A DNA stretch of 64,000 nt from Pyramidobacter sp. C12-8. Its GTDB lineage: Bacteria; Synergistota; Synergistia; Synergistales; Dethiosulfovibrionaceae. The DNA lies in assembly GCF_002007215.1 (NCBI RefSeq), contig NZ_MUHX01000008.1, positions 36,435 through 100,434 of the forward strand, in the 5' to 3' direction. Position numbers and translations under genes: made by a program. Below the pieces are notes generated by a model that was not told where the DNA came from, searched no databases, and saw nothing but the letters and a program-made list of their open reading frames with translations. Below, piece by piece: positions 56,734 to 64,000 of the stretch. Each line of letters opens with the position of its first letter. The stretch's first letter is position 1.

Positions 56734-56749
56734 TGTTCCACGTGGAACA
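56734..56749. promoter_or_regulatory. parS-like chromosome partition site 2
   Basis: A second exact TGTTCCACGTGGAACA, also flanked by A and T, identical to the site at 24573-24588. It lies in the intergenic space between two convergent genes. Confidence 0.85.
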
Positions 56750-56762
56750 TTCCACGAAAATC

Positions 56763-56812
56763 AAAAAGATCTCCGTTTCCGAAGCGATCGTTCGGGAACG
56801 GAGATCTTTTTT
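56763..56812. terminator. Bidirectional terminator between DUF5662 gene and larE
   Basis: Arms AAAAAGATCTCCGTT and AACGGAGATCTTTTT pair perfectly, extended inward by CCGAA/TTCGG after one mismatch. T runs on both strands. Confidence 0.9.
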
Positions 56813-56819
56813 GCGCGAA

Positions 56820-57629
56820 TTATTCTGCGGCCAGCGTTTCGTTCATGCTGCCGGTGCGGTAGCCCTGCAGATCGAGCGCGGCGTAGCTGAAGCCGATCTT
56901 TTTGAACTCGGCGGCGAGTCGCGCGCGGTTTTGCATGATCAGGGGGAACTGTTCGGGCAGCGCCTCGATGCGGGCCACGTCGCCGTGAACGCGCACGCGC
57001 ATCTGCGAGAGTCCAAGGTCGAGGAGCAGCTGTTCGGCCCGCTCCACCATGTTCAGTCTTTCTTCGGTGATCGGTTCGCCGTAGACGAAGCGCGAGGCGA
57101 GGCAGGCGAAGGACGGTTTGTCCCACGTCGACAGCCCCAGCTCTTTGGAAAGCGCGCGGATCTCCGCTTTGTACAGCCCGGCTTCGCGCAGCGGGCTTGC
57201 GACGCCTAGTTCGGCGACGGCCTGCAGGCCGGGACGGTAATCGCCCAGGTCGTCCATGTTGCTGCCCTCGGCGACGCAATCGAAGCCGAGCGACGCGGCC
57301 AGCGCGGTCATTTTCTCGAACAGAGAGCGTTTGCACAGATAACAGCGGTTGCGCGGGTTTTCGCGAATGCCGGGAACGCTCAGTTCGTCGCAGACGCAGA
57401 TCTCGTGGCGGATGCCCTCGCGCGCGCAGAATTCGCTGGCTTCGTCGCGCTCGCGCCGGGGGAAAAAGCAGGACTGCGCGGTAATGGCGAGGACGCGGTC
57501 GCCCAGCGCCTCGCGGGCGGCCTTCAAGAGAAACGTCGAATCGACGCCGCCGGAAAAGGCCACGGCGACGCCGCCAAGTCCGCGCAGACAATCTTTGAGC
57601 CGTTCGTACTTTTCGTGAAGCTGATCCAT
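56820..57629 (-). CDS. larE: Nickel-pincer cofactor sulfur transferase LarE
   Basis: A 269-residue PP-loop ATPase: SGGVDS at 26-31, C96-Y-L-C99 in NPRNRCYLCKR, and Cys176 in KPSFACLASR, the position of the sulfur-giving Cys in the L. plantarum enzyme. LarE converts the adenylated bis-carboxylate to the bis-thiocarboxylate precursor of the nickel-pincer cofactor. The three-Cys set fits the [4Fe-4S]-using class, which could act catalytically rather than sacrificially. It follows larC by 21 bases. Confidence 0.92.
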   Translation of the reverse strand: MDQLHEKYERLKDCLRGLGGVAVAFSGGVDSTFLLKAAREALGDRVLAITAQSCFFPRRERDEASEFCAREGIRHEICVCDELSVPGIRENPRNRCYLCKRSLFEKMTALAASLGFDCVAEGSNMDDLGDYRPGLQAVAELGVASPLREAGLYKAEIRALSKELGLSTWDKPSFACLASRFVYGEPITEERLNMVERAEQLLLDLGLSQMRVRVHGDVARIEALPEQFPLIMQNRARLAAEFKKIGFSYAALDLQGYRTGSMNETLAAE

Positions 57630-57650
57630 GAAGCAATTCCTTTCAGGCGT

Positions 57651-58475
57651 TTACTCGCTTTCGCCGAGGAAGGCGCGCACGCAGTTGGCGGCTTCGAAAT
57701 CCTTTTTGCCCATGCCGTAGCCGATGGACGAAACGGTCATCACGGGCATGGGACGAAAATCGGAGACAAAGTGTCTGAGCAGCGCCGCGCCGGTGGGCGT
57801 GCACAGTTCGCCGTTCTCGTGGCCGCCGTATATGGGCACGCCGCGCAGGATCAGAGCGGTCGCCGGCGCGGGCACGGGCATGACGCCATGGGCGCAGTGC
57901 ACGTGCCCACTGCCGACGTTGACGGCGGAAGCGAGCACGCGGCGCGGCGCCAGATCCTCCATCAGCGTGCAGACGGCAGCGATGTCGGCGACGGCGTCCA
58001 GGGCGCCTACTTCGTGGAAGTGGATCTCCGTCACCGGCACGCCGTGAACGGCGCTCTCGGCCGCGGCGATGATCTTGTACACTTCGAGAACCTGCGCGCG
58101 CACGCTCTCGGAAACGTTCAGACCGTTGATGACGGTCTCGATGTCGGCCATGCCGCGGTGAACGTGACGATGTCCGTGGTCGTGATCGTGACTGTGTTCG
58201 TGTCCGCCATGCTCGTGGCGGCAACCGCGGCCGCAATGCTCGTGATGATGTTCGTGCCCATCGGCGCCCTCTTCCTCGCCGTCGACCGTGACCGTCATCT
58301 GCGTGCCGGTGATGCCGCACTTGACGCCCTTCGCCGCGGCAAAACGCACGCCGGGCACGCCGAGCGCGTTCAGCTTCGCGAGCGCCGCCTCCCGGTCGGG
58401 CGTCAGTTCCAGCAATGCGGCCGTCAGCATGTCGCCGGCCGCGCCCATCGCGCAGTCGAAATAAATCGTTTTCAT
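57651..58475 (-). CDS. larC: Nickel insertase LarC, N-terminal (LarC1) part only
   Basis: A 274-residue protein with the LarC N-terminus TIYFDCAMGAAGDMLTAALLELT, then EIHFHEVGALDAVADI and PVPAPATALILRGVP. Residues about 74-108 are extremely His-rich (HEHHHEHCGRGCRHEHGG in part), a likely nickel-holding segment. LarC inserts nickel into the pincer cofactor. Complete LarC is about 420 residues; the LarC2 domain is absent here, since larE begins 21 bases after the stop. Either LarC1 acts alone or LarC2 lies elsewhere. ATGA overlap with larB. Confidence 0.9.
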   Translation of the reverse strand: MKTIYFDCAMGAAGDMLTAALLELTPDREAALAKLNALGVPGVRFAAAKGVKCGITGTQMTVTVDGEEEGADGHEHHHEHCGRGCRHEHGGHEHSHDHDHGHRHVHRGMADIETVINGLNVSESVRAQVLEVYKIIAAAESAVHGVPVTEIHFHEVGALDAVADIAAVCTLMEDLAPRRVLASAVNVGSGHVHCAHGVMPVPAPATALILRGVPIYGGHENGELCTPTGAALLRHFVSDFRPMPVMTVSSIGYGMGKKDFEAANCVRAFLGESE

Positions 58476-59227
58476 TTTTTGACCTCCATATGATTGACCA
58501 TGCTGGCAAAATAGCCCGCGCCGAAACCGTTGTCGATGTTCACGACCGTAACGCCGCTGGCGCAGGAATTGAGCATCGAGAGCAGGGCGGAAACGCCGCC
58601 GAATGACGCGCCGTAGCCCACGCTCGTCGGCACGGCGACGACGGGACAGTCGACCAGCCCGCCGATGACGCTGGCCAGCGCCCCCTCCATGCCGGCCACG
58701 GCGATAATGACGCTGGCGCTCATCAGATCGTCGAGATGCGACAGCGTGCGGTGCAGTCCGGCCACGCCCACGTCGTACAGGCGCAGCACGTCGTTGCCCA
58801 GCATCTGCGCCGTCAGCGCCGCCTCCTCGGCGACGGGGACGTCGCTCGTGCCGCCGGTGGCGACGACGACGCGGCCGATGCCGTCGGGCTTCGGAAAGCC
58901 GCCGACGAGCCCGAGCCGCGCCTCGGCATGATATTCGATCGGGAAGGCGGCGTTCACCTCTCGCGCCGCTTCCGGCGACAGGCGCGTGATGATCGCGTTG
59001 TTCTGCCCGTGACGGGCCATGACGCCGAGAATGGTGACGACCTGCCGCGGCGTTTTGCCCGCGCCGTAGATCACTTCCGCCGCGCCCTGCCGCACCGGAC
59101 GGTGCAGGTCCACCTTGGCGAAACCGATGTCCTCGAACGGCGCTTCTTTCAGGGCCAGCAGCGCCTGCTCCACCGGCACCGCACCGTCGCGCACGCCTTC
59201 GAGCAGTTTTTTGATTGAAGTTTTCAT
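58472..59227 (-). CDS. larB: Nickel-pincer cofactor biosynthesis carboxylase LarB
   Basis: A 251-residue protein with a PurE-like C-terminal domain: VATGGTSDVPVAEEAALTAQ, YDVGVAGLHRTL, and PVVAVPTSVGYGASFGG. LarB carboxylates and hydrolyses nicotinic acid adenine dinucleotide to the bis-carboxylate mononucleotide. First gene of larB-larC-larE. larA (lactate racemase) is not in the window, so the enzyme served by the cofactor is unknown. Confidence 0.94.
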   Translation of the reverse strand: MKTSIKKLLEGVRDGAVPVEQALLALKEAPFEDIGFAKVDLHRPVRQGAAEVIYGAGKTPRQVVTILGVMARHGQNNAIITRLSPEAAREVNAAFPIEYHAEARLGLVGGFPKPDGIGRVVVATGGTSDVPVAEEAALTAQMLGNDVLRLYDVGVAGLHRTLSHLDDLMSASVIIAVAGMEGALASVIGGLVDCPVVAVPTSVGYGASFGGVSALLSMLNSCASGVTVVNIDNGFGAGYFASMVNHMEVKK

Positions 59228-59370
59228 CCCGTCACTCCTCGATTCACCGCCGCTTCACCGCAAATACGGCGCAGAGTCAGTATATTGTACCCCATGAAGT
59301 TCATTTCAGGTCAAAAAAGCTCCCCGCGCCGAAATGCTCCGACCACGGGAAGCCCGAAAATTTCGCTTTT

Positions 59371-59799
59371 TCAAATACCGCCGGCGCCAGAACCGTCCTT
59401 TTTGGTCAGCTCAGCCAGCTTGCGCCCGTCAAGATAGGCGAGGATCATCGAGTCAAGTTCCTGCCACATCGGCAGCGTGCGGCATTCTTCGCGGCGGCCG
59501 CACTTTTCGCCGTGCTCCGCCAGACAGCTCACCGTCGCCAGCGCAGGCTCGGTCAGACGCAGGATGTGCCCCACCGTCAACTCCTTCGGCGCAATGGCCA
59601 GTTTGTAGCCGCCGCCTTTGCCGCGCATGCCGGTAAGGATCTTGCCGCGCACCAGCGACTTGAGAATGGCCTCCAGATATTTTTCGGAAATCTGCTGGCG
59701 CTCGGCGATCGCCCGCAGCGGCACATAATCCCCAGTCTGATGCTCGGCCAGATCGATCAGCACGCGCAGAGCGTAACGCCCCTTCGTCGAAACAAGCAT
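59371..59799 (-). CDS. Rrf2-family transcriptional regulator, IscR-like
   Basis: A 142-residue protein with the Rrf2 winged helix (STKGRYALRVLIDLAEH, RGKGGGYKLA) and three cysteines C92, C100 and C106, close to the cluster ligands of IscR. It probably senses Fe-S status or oxidative stress. It lies downstream of no isc or suf gene in this window. Its stop is followed by GC-poor sequence without a clear terminator before larB. Confidence 0.88.
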   Translation of the reverse strand: MLVSTKGRYALRVLIDLAEHQTGDYVPLRAIAERQQISEKYLEAILKSLVRGKILTGMRGKGGGYKLAIAPKELTVGHILRLTEPALATVSCLAEHGEKCGRREECRTLPMWQELDSMILAYLDGRKLAELTKKDGSGAGGI

Positions 59800-59907
59800 A
59801 TGATATTTCTCCCTCGTCCACGATAAAACCCCGTTCGATGTCAGCGCTATTATACATCAACTCACGAATCCGCACTCGCCCGTCCGCGACGGACGGTAAA
59901 AAAGCAC

Positions 59908-59936
59908 TTGCTTTTTTCGGATTTCGTGCTTAAATA
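59908..59936 (+). promoter_or_regulatory. Promoter of the T-box leader
   Basis: TTGCTT (59908-59913), 17-base spacer, TAAATA (59931-59936). The 108 bases between this and the Rrf2 gene hold only a short dyad CCGTCCG/CGGACGG at 59880-59896. Confidence 0.6.
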
Positions 59937-59942
59937 ATCCCA

Positions 59943-60239
59943 ACAACTTCACAACGCCAAACCGAAGAAGCGGAGATAAAACCGCAGCGCGCGCTCACAG
60001 AGAGCCGGGGCAGCTGAGATCCCGGCAGAAATGCGGCTCGGACAAATGGACCGCCGAGGGCGGACCCCAACGGCGAGAGATCGCCCAGTAGGGCCCGACG
60101 GGAGCTCCCGTAACAGAGCGGGGATGTGTTGGCATCCCGCGAGCGGCCTTTTTCGCGAAAGGCAATCAAGGTGGCACCGCAGGCCTTTTTTCGAGACCTG
60201 TCCTTGAACGTATCCGTTCAGGGGCAGGCCTCGTTTTTT
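59943..60239 (+). promoter_or_regulatory. T-box riboswitch, likely tRNA-Trp specific
   Basis: The T-box sequence AAGGTGGCACCGC is at 60168-60180, upstream of a terminator hairpin. The stem I region contains AAATGGACC (60044-60052), where TGG followed by a purine fits a Trp specifier codon. In the T-box bulge TGGC, the last base would pair with a G discriminator, as in bacterial tRNA-Trp. Stem III-like ACGGGAGCTCCCGT is at about 60098-60111. Uncharged tRNA-Trp would favour the antiterminator and allow the downstream transporter to be transcribed. The specifier assignment is by inspection, not by folding. Confidence 0.88.
60192..60239 (+). terminator. T-box-controlled terminator
   Basis: Arms CGAG-CCTG-CC-TGAACG and CGTTCA-GG-CAGG-CTCG (small bulges) followed by six T (60234-60239). 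It lies 95 bases before the first gene of the operon. Confidence 0.85.
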
Positions 60240-60333
60240 GAAAGGAGGAAAGGCGCTGCCCCGGCATTACGCGTCGGCCGTTGTGAATTTTGCCGTTCCC
60301 GAAAAAATCATTTTCGAAAGAGAGGTTTTTGTC

Positions 60334-61269
60334 ATGATCATGAAAAAGCTCTTCACGGCCTGCATCCTGATGGCCCTGTGCGCCTCCGCGGCTCTGGCCG
60401 CTCCGAAGTTCAGCGTCGGCATCGTCCAGTTGGTCGAACATCCTTCGCTCGACGAAGTGCGTCTCGCCATCCTCGACGAACTGAACGCGGCCGGCTACGG
60501 CCCCGACGTGGTCGAAATCGACTATCAAAATGGACAGAACTCGCCGGCGCTGATCAGCACCATCTGCCAGAAGTTCGTTGCCCGCGAAGTGAACGTCATC
60601 GTGCCCATCGCCACGCCCACCGCACAGGGCGCCGCTGCGGCCACGGAAACGATCCCCGTGATCTTCGCCGCCATCTCCGACCCTGTCGCCGCCGGTCTGG
60701 TAAAGGATCCCGCTCATCCCGACGGCAACGTCACCGGCGTCAGCGACGCCATTCACCCCAGCAACGTGCTTGACCTCGCCGAAGAGCTCACGCCCGGCCT
60801 GAAGAACTACGGCGTCGTCTACAACACCGCCGAAGCCAACTCCACCAACACGGCGCGCAAGGCCGAGGCCGAGATGGCGAAGCGCGGCATCGCCTTCCGC
60901 GAAGCGATCGTCTCCACCGCCGCCGAGGTCGTCCCCGCCGTCAACTCGCTGATGGGCAAGGTTGACGCCATTTACGTGCCCGACGACAACACCACCGCTC
61001 TGGCCATGCCGCTGCTGTCGCAGGTAGCCATAGAGCACAAGGTCCCCGTCTACGCCGCGGTAGACTCGCTCGTGCGCGACGGCGGTCTGGCCACGAGCGG
61101 GATCAATTACACGAATCTGGGACGCCAGGCGGGGCAGATGATCATCCGCGTGCTGAACGGCGCGAAGATCGCCGACACGCCCGTGGAAGTGCTGCACGAA
61201 GTCTCCGTCGTGGTCAACAAGGAAACGGCCGCCGCGATCGGCGTCGACGTGTCCAAGTACGCCCAATAG
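60334..61269 (+). CDS. trpX: ABC transporter substrate-binding protein, TrpX-like
   Basis: A 311-residue exported protein with signal peptide about 1-22 (KLFTACILMALCASAALA). The mature part is the two-lobed pfam04392-type binding protein (KFSVGIVQLVEHPSLDEVR, IPVIFAAISDPVAAGLV, DAIYVPDDNTTAL). In Firmicutes, T-box-controlled genes of this type form TrpXYZ, proposed to import tryptophan or a precursor. The ATG at 60334 follows AGAGAGG; a second ATG two codons later is possible. Confidence 0.85.
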   Translation: MIMKKLFTACILMALCASAALAAPKFSVGIVQLVEHPSLDEVRLAILDELNAAGYGPDVVEIDYQNGQNSPALISTICQKFVAREVNVIVPIATPTAQGAAAATETIPVIFAAISDPVAAGLVKDPAHPDGNVTGVSDAIHPSNVLDLAEELTPGLKNYGVVYNTAEANSTNTARKAEAEMAKRGIAFREAIVSTAAEVVPAVNSLMGKVDAIYVPDDNTTALAMPLLSQVAIEHKVPVYAAVDSLVRDGGLATSGINYTNLGRQAGQMIIRVLNGAKIADTPVEVLHEVSVVVNKETAAAIGVDVSKYAQ

Positions 61270-61290
61270 CCTGACGGGGCTTTTGTCTTC

Positions 61291-62205
61291 ATGAGTCTTC
61301 TTCTCGTTCGCGGCGCCGTCGAGCAGGGGCTGATCTACAGCCTTGTGGCGCTGGGACTGTACCTTTCCTTCCGCACGCTGAACATCGCCGACATGACTGT
61401 CGACGGCAGCTACACGTTGGGGGCGGCCGTCTCGGCGGCGCTGACGGCGGCGGGACACCCGTTTTGGGCGCTGTTCTGCGCCGTGCTGGCCGGCGCGGGA
61501 GCCGGACTGGTCTCGGCTTTTTTGCAGACGAAGCTGAAGATCCAGTCGATCCTCGCCGGCATCGTCACGATGACGGCGCTTTACTCGGTCAACCTGCGCG
61601 TCATGGGCGGCCGCGCCAATCTGACGCTGCTGCGTCTGGACACCGTATTTTCCCTGCTGAAATCCGTCCTGCCGCGTGCCGTTCAGCCTTGGGCGCGCCT
61701 GCTGATCGCCGCGGGCGCAGCCGTAATCGTGGGACTTCTGCTCGTGTTTTTTCTGCGCACGCGGCTGGGACTTTCGATCCGCGCCACCGGCGACAATCCG
61801 CGCATGGTCAGCGCCTCGTCCATCAATCCGCAGTACACGATCACCATCGGCCTGTGCCTGGGCAACGCCATGCCGGCCCTGTCCGGCGCGCTGATCGCCC
61901 AATACCAGCAGTTCTGCGACATCACCATGGGCACGGGCATGGTCGTCATCGGCCTCGCTTCGCTGATCATCGGCGAGGTGCTCACCGGCGCCATGCGCTG
62001 GCCGTCGGTGCGCCGCGGCGTTTTTGCGGCGCTGCTGGGCGGCGCCGTGTACTGGCTCATCATCGCCGGCGCCATTTCCTCGTCGGTGTCGGCCAACGAC
62101 CTCAAGCTGCTCTCGGCGCTGATCGTGGCGGCGGCCATCTCCTGGCCGGTGCTGGTGTCGCGCGTGAAGTTCGCGCTGCGGAAGAAGGCGAACCGCCGAT
62201 GCTGA
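61291..62205 (+). CDS. trpY: ABC transporter permease, TrpY-like
   Basis: A 304-residue permease of the branched-chain amino acid/pfam02653 type with about nine membrane helices. Conserved stretches include FRTLNIADMTVDGSYTLGAA and RATGDNPRMVSASSIN. It forms the membrane channel of the importer. It follows trpX by 21 bases and overlaps trpZ by seven bases. Confidence 0.88.
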   Translation: MSLLLVRGAVEQGLIYSLVALGLYLSFRTLNIADMTVDGSYTLGAAVSAALTAAGHPFWALFCAVLAGAGAGLVSAFLQTKLKIQSILAGIVTMTALYSVNLRVMGGRANLTLLRLDTVFSLLKSVLPRAVQPWARLLIAAGAAVIVGLLLVFFLRTRLGLSIRATGDNPRMVSASSINPQYTITIGLCLGNAMPALSGALIAQYQQFCDITMGTGMVVIGLASLIIGEVLTGAMRWPSVRRGVFAALLGGAVYWLIIAGAISSSVSANDLKLLSALIVAAAISWPVLVSRVKFALRKKANRRC

Positions 62206-62993
62206 CGCTCGCCAGGATCAGCAAGACCTTCGACCCCGGCACAGCCGGCGAGAAGAAGGTGCTGGAGGACTTCTCGCTGCATCTCGACCGCGGCGAGTTC
62301 GTGACCGTCATCGGCTCCAACGGCGCCGGCAAATCGACGATCATCAACGCCGTCAGCGGCGCTTTTTACGTGGACAGCGGCCGCATCATGCTCGACGGGC
62401 AGGACGTCACGTTCATGAAGGATTACCGGCGCGCCCATTTCATCGGCCGTCTGTTTCAGGATCCGATGCAGGGAACGGCGCCGTCGATGTCGGTGGAGGA
62501 AAACCTTTCGCTGGCCTTCATCCGCAACGACGAGCACGTCTCGCCGTTCGGCCTGTCGGCGCGCGAGAAAAAATATCTGCGCGACCGCGTCGCCACGCTC
62601 GGTCTGGGGCTGGAAAATCGCATGAACGCGCGCGTCGGCACGCTCTCGGGCGGCCAACGCCAGGCATTGACGCTGCTGATGGCGACGCTGGTGACGCCGA
62701 AGCTGCTGATGCTCGACGAACACACGGCGGCGCTCGACCCGGCCACGGCGGAGAAGGTGCTGGCGCTGACGAAGAGCATCGTCGCCGAAAACAAGCTGAC
62801 CTGCATGATGATCACGCACAATATCAGTTCGGCGCTGGCGCTCGGCTCGCGCACGATCATGATGGACAACGGCCGCATTCTCTTCGATCTGCGCGGCGAG
62901 GAGCGCGCCCGCATGACCGTGCCCGCGCTTCTGGACCGCTTCAAAGAAGCGGTGCAGAAGAATCTGGACAACGACCGCATGCTGCTCAGCTGA
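62199..62993 (+). CDS. trpZ: ABC transporter ATPase, TrpZ-like
   Basis: A 264-residue ATPase: Walker A GSNGAGKST near 41-49, Q-loop LFQDPMQG, signature LSGGQRQALTLL, Walker B LLMLDEHTAALDP (His follows the catalytic Glu, where many have Pro), H-loop ITHN. It powers the TrpXYZ-type importer. Confidence 0.92.
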   Translation: MLTLARISKTFDPGTAGEKKVLEDFSLHLDRGEFVTVIGSNGAGKSTIINAVSGAFYVDSGRIMLDGQDVTFMKDYRRAHFIGRLFQDPMQGTAPSMSVEENLSLAFIRNDEHVSPFGLSAREKKYLRDRVATLGLGLENRMNARVGTLSGGQRQALTLLMATLVTPKLLMLDEHTAALDPATAEKVLALTKSIVAENKLTCMMITHNISSALALGSRTIMMDNGRILFDLRGEERARMTVPALLDRFKEAVQKNLDNDRMLLS

Positions 62994-63003
62994 AATCAAA
63001 CGC

Positions 63004-63056
63004 AAAGAAATCCGCCGGACGCCTCCAAAAAAACGGAGCGTCCGGCGGATTTCTTT
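63004..63056. terminator. Bidirectional terminator
   Basis: Perfect 19-base arms (63004-63022 and 63038-63056, core AATCCGCCGGACGC) with A and T runs at the feet. It ends the trpXYZ operon and the convergent XRE gene. Confidence 0.9.
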
Positions 63057-63085
63057 TGCCGCCTTATGAACCGGCAAAAAAGCGG

Positions 63086-63373
63086 CTATTTCTTTTTGAC
63101 GTCGACAAATTCTACCTTGAGCGCCATGCCCAGCCCCTTGGCAAGATTGTTGAGCGTCCGTAGCGACGGATTGCCGCGCCCGTTCTCGAGACGGCTGATG
63201 TCGGGCTGCGTGATGCCCGTCATCTCGGCAAGCTGCTTCTGCGTGACGTTCTTCTTGCGGCGGGCCTCGATCAGAGTCTTGATGACCTGATACTCGGGAT
63301 CGTAAGCGTCCCACTTCGCTTTGTACTCGGGATCGCGAAGCTTCTTCTCCAGTTTCTTTTTGAAATCGTTCAT
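63086..63373 (-). CDS. XRE-family HTH protein (HigA/antitoxin-like)
   Basis: A 95-residue protein. A basic N-terminus (DFKKKLEKKLRDPEYKAKW) precedes an HTH (about 42-90: TQKQLAEMTGITQPDISRLENG, shown in two parts of the motif: TQKQLAEMTGI and QPDISRLENG). The layout resembles HigA or other antitoxins, but no toxin gene flanks it, so it may be a solo regulator. Confidence 0.8.
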   Translation of the reverse strand: MNDFKKKLEKKLRDPEYKAKWDAYDPEYQVIKTLIEARRKKNVTQKQLAEMTGITQPDISRLENGRGNPSLRTLNNLAKGLGMALKVEFVDVKKK

Positions 63374-63570
63374 CGCGGAATCTCTCCCCCTGTCGAAAAT
63401 GGCAAAAAATTATTTACACAGAAACATTTTACACTGCATTACACGAACACTCCCCGGCTCCCCCGTACTTCAAGACTAGGAATTCCCCCACGCCGCCTCG
63501 ACTCCGAGCGTATCGCACGATTCCTACCTTGACAGCAAAATAATTTGAACACGCACTTATTTTCTTGGTT

Positions 63571-63599
63571 ATTATATGGAATCGTTCTTATAGTGTCAA
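63571..63599 (-). promoter_or_regulatory. Consensus promoter facing the XRE gene
   Basis: Perfect TTGACA (63599-63594) and perfect TATAAT (63576-63571) with a 17-base spacer, reading toward the XRE gene with a leader of about 190 bases. No gene or tRNA was recognised in 63374-63570. Confidence 0.75.
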
Positions 63600-63679
63600 T
63601 AGGCTTTACAATTTTCGGATCCCAATGCATCAGCCTGAAATTCTTCAAGGTAAATGCAACCCAACATCCGGTACCCCGT

Positions 63680-64000
63680 TGCATTAAATCTGAATTAAAA
63701 GAAGCTTGCATTTAGTCTGAATTGATGAAAGACCTTTCTTACGAGACAACAGATCTCGGAAAGGAGTTCATCATCATGAACAAACATTTGACTCTGGCTG
63801 AAAGAAAAGCCATTGAAAGCGCCCTCAACCGGCGAGAATCTCTCAGAAGTATTGCCTCAACAGTTCTGAAGTCGCCGAGTACGATCTCCAGAGAGATCAG
63901 AAAACATGCAGAGACTGTCTTCAAAGGCTGTTATGGCCGGACAGCAAACTGCTGCCTTCACCGGTATGACTGCTCCGTTACTTCCCTTTGTAACACCTCT
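63680..64000 (+). mobile_element. Left end of an IS30-family insertion sequence
   Basis: The element end carries two related motifs, TGCATTAAATCTGA (63680) and TGCATTTAGTCTGA (63707), 27 bases apart, followed by the transposase gene. The left border is approximate; the right end is outside the window. A decayed relative lies at 36386-36640. Confidence 0.7.
63776..64000 (+). CDS. IS30-family transposase, N-terminal part
   Basis: The first 75 codons, cut by the window end. MNKHLTLAERKAIESALN and SLRSIASTVLKSPSTISREI form the HTH_38 DNA-binding domain of IS30-type transposases; a Cys/His-containing segment (GRTANCCLHRYDCSV) follows. AAAGGAG precedes the ATG. Lower GC than the neighbouring genes fits a mobile origin. 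Confidence 0.85.
   Translation, partial: MNKHLTLAERKAIESALNRRESLRSIASTVLKSPSTISREIRKHAETVFKGCYGRTANCCLHRYDCSVTSLCNTS

Noticed and set aside
63086..63373. A toxin-antitoxin pair around the XRE gene
   Set aside because: No small toxin-like ORF lies directly before or after it.
63374..63570. A tRNA or other stable RNA downstream of the consensus promoter
   Set aside because: No T-arm GGTTCRA, no CCA end and no cloverleaf pairing found by eye.

Overview
The window reads as a high-GC chromosome segment from a diderm anaerobe, most likely a member of Synergistota (Pyramidobacter-like). This is inferred from a rodA-minEDC-mrdA-mreDCB block, an outer-membrane patatin/beta-barrel protein, a membrane pyrophosphatase, a short archaeal-type ProRS and the overall gene style. 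No rRNA or tRNA gene was seen, so the taxonomic call is an inference.

Layout. 1-6681 (minus): cell-shape and division genes rodA, minE, minD, minC, mrdA, mreD, mreC, mreB. 6729-13136 (minus): radC, a metallo-beta-lactamase hydrolase, dtd, rel, recJ and a LapA-type membrane protein. 13420-16253 (minus): secF, secD, yajC. 16350-20650 (minus): rex, eno, an RqcP-like S4 protein, dnaG. 20761-25219 (minus): hppA, an Xaa-Pro peptidase, a small GNAT protein and bioY. 25417-26592 (plus): an AlaX-type editing protein. 26745-31027: a heavy-metal group holding a His-tailed ArsD-like protein, a HAD phosphatase, an ArsR regulator, and a separate HMA metallochaperone with its P1B ATPase. 31529-34973 (plus): an ECF nickel/cobalt importer. 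35088-37152: a lower-GC patch with a two-HTH regulator, a decayed IS30-like element and a VOC protein. 37267-45799: guaA, a Ski2-like helicase, proS, a patatin autotransporter and an EamA exporter. 46703-55884: a type I-C CRISPR-Cas locus with 42 intact repeats and cas7-cas8c(cas11c)-cas5c-cas3, but no cas4, cas1 or cas2. 56111-59799: a DUF5662 gene, the larE-larC-larB operon for the nickel-pincer cofactor, and an Rrf2 regulator. 59908-62993 (plus): a T-box leader with a likely Trp (UGG) specifier in front of a TrpXYZ-type ABC transporter. 63086-64000: a solo XRE regulator and the start of an IS30-family element.

How the parts connect. Nickel is a theme: the ECF importer could supply the LarC step of nickel-pincer cofactor synthesis, though larA and the larC2 part are not here. 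The split HMA protein plus ATPase under an ArsR repressor forms a metal-efflux unit. Two perfect parS-like palindromes, TGTTCCACGTGGAACA, lie 32 kb apart and suggest this segment is close to the replication origin. The CRISPR locus looks complete for interference but not for spacer acquisition.

I did not find a clearly unprecedented multi-gene system. The observations most worth following are the Trp T-box in this lineage, the parS pair, the MinD gene with two well-placed starts, the Rel enzyme with a QFDD motif beside an intact hydrolase domain, LarC1 without LarC2, and the adaptation-less I-C locus with a clear internal cas11c start.
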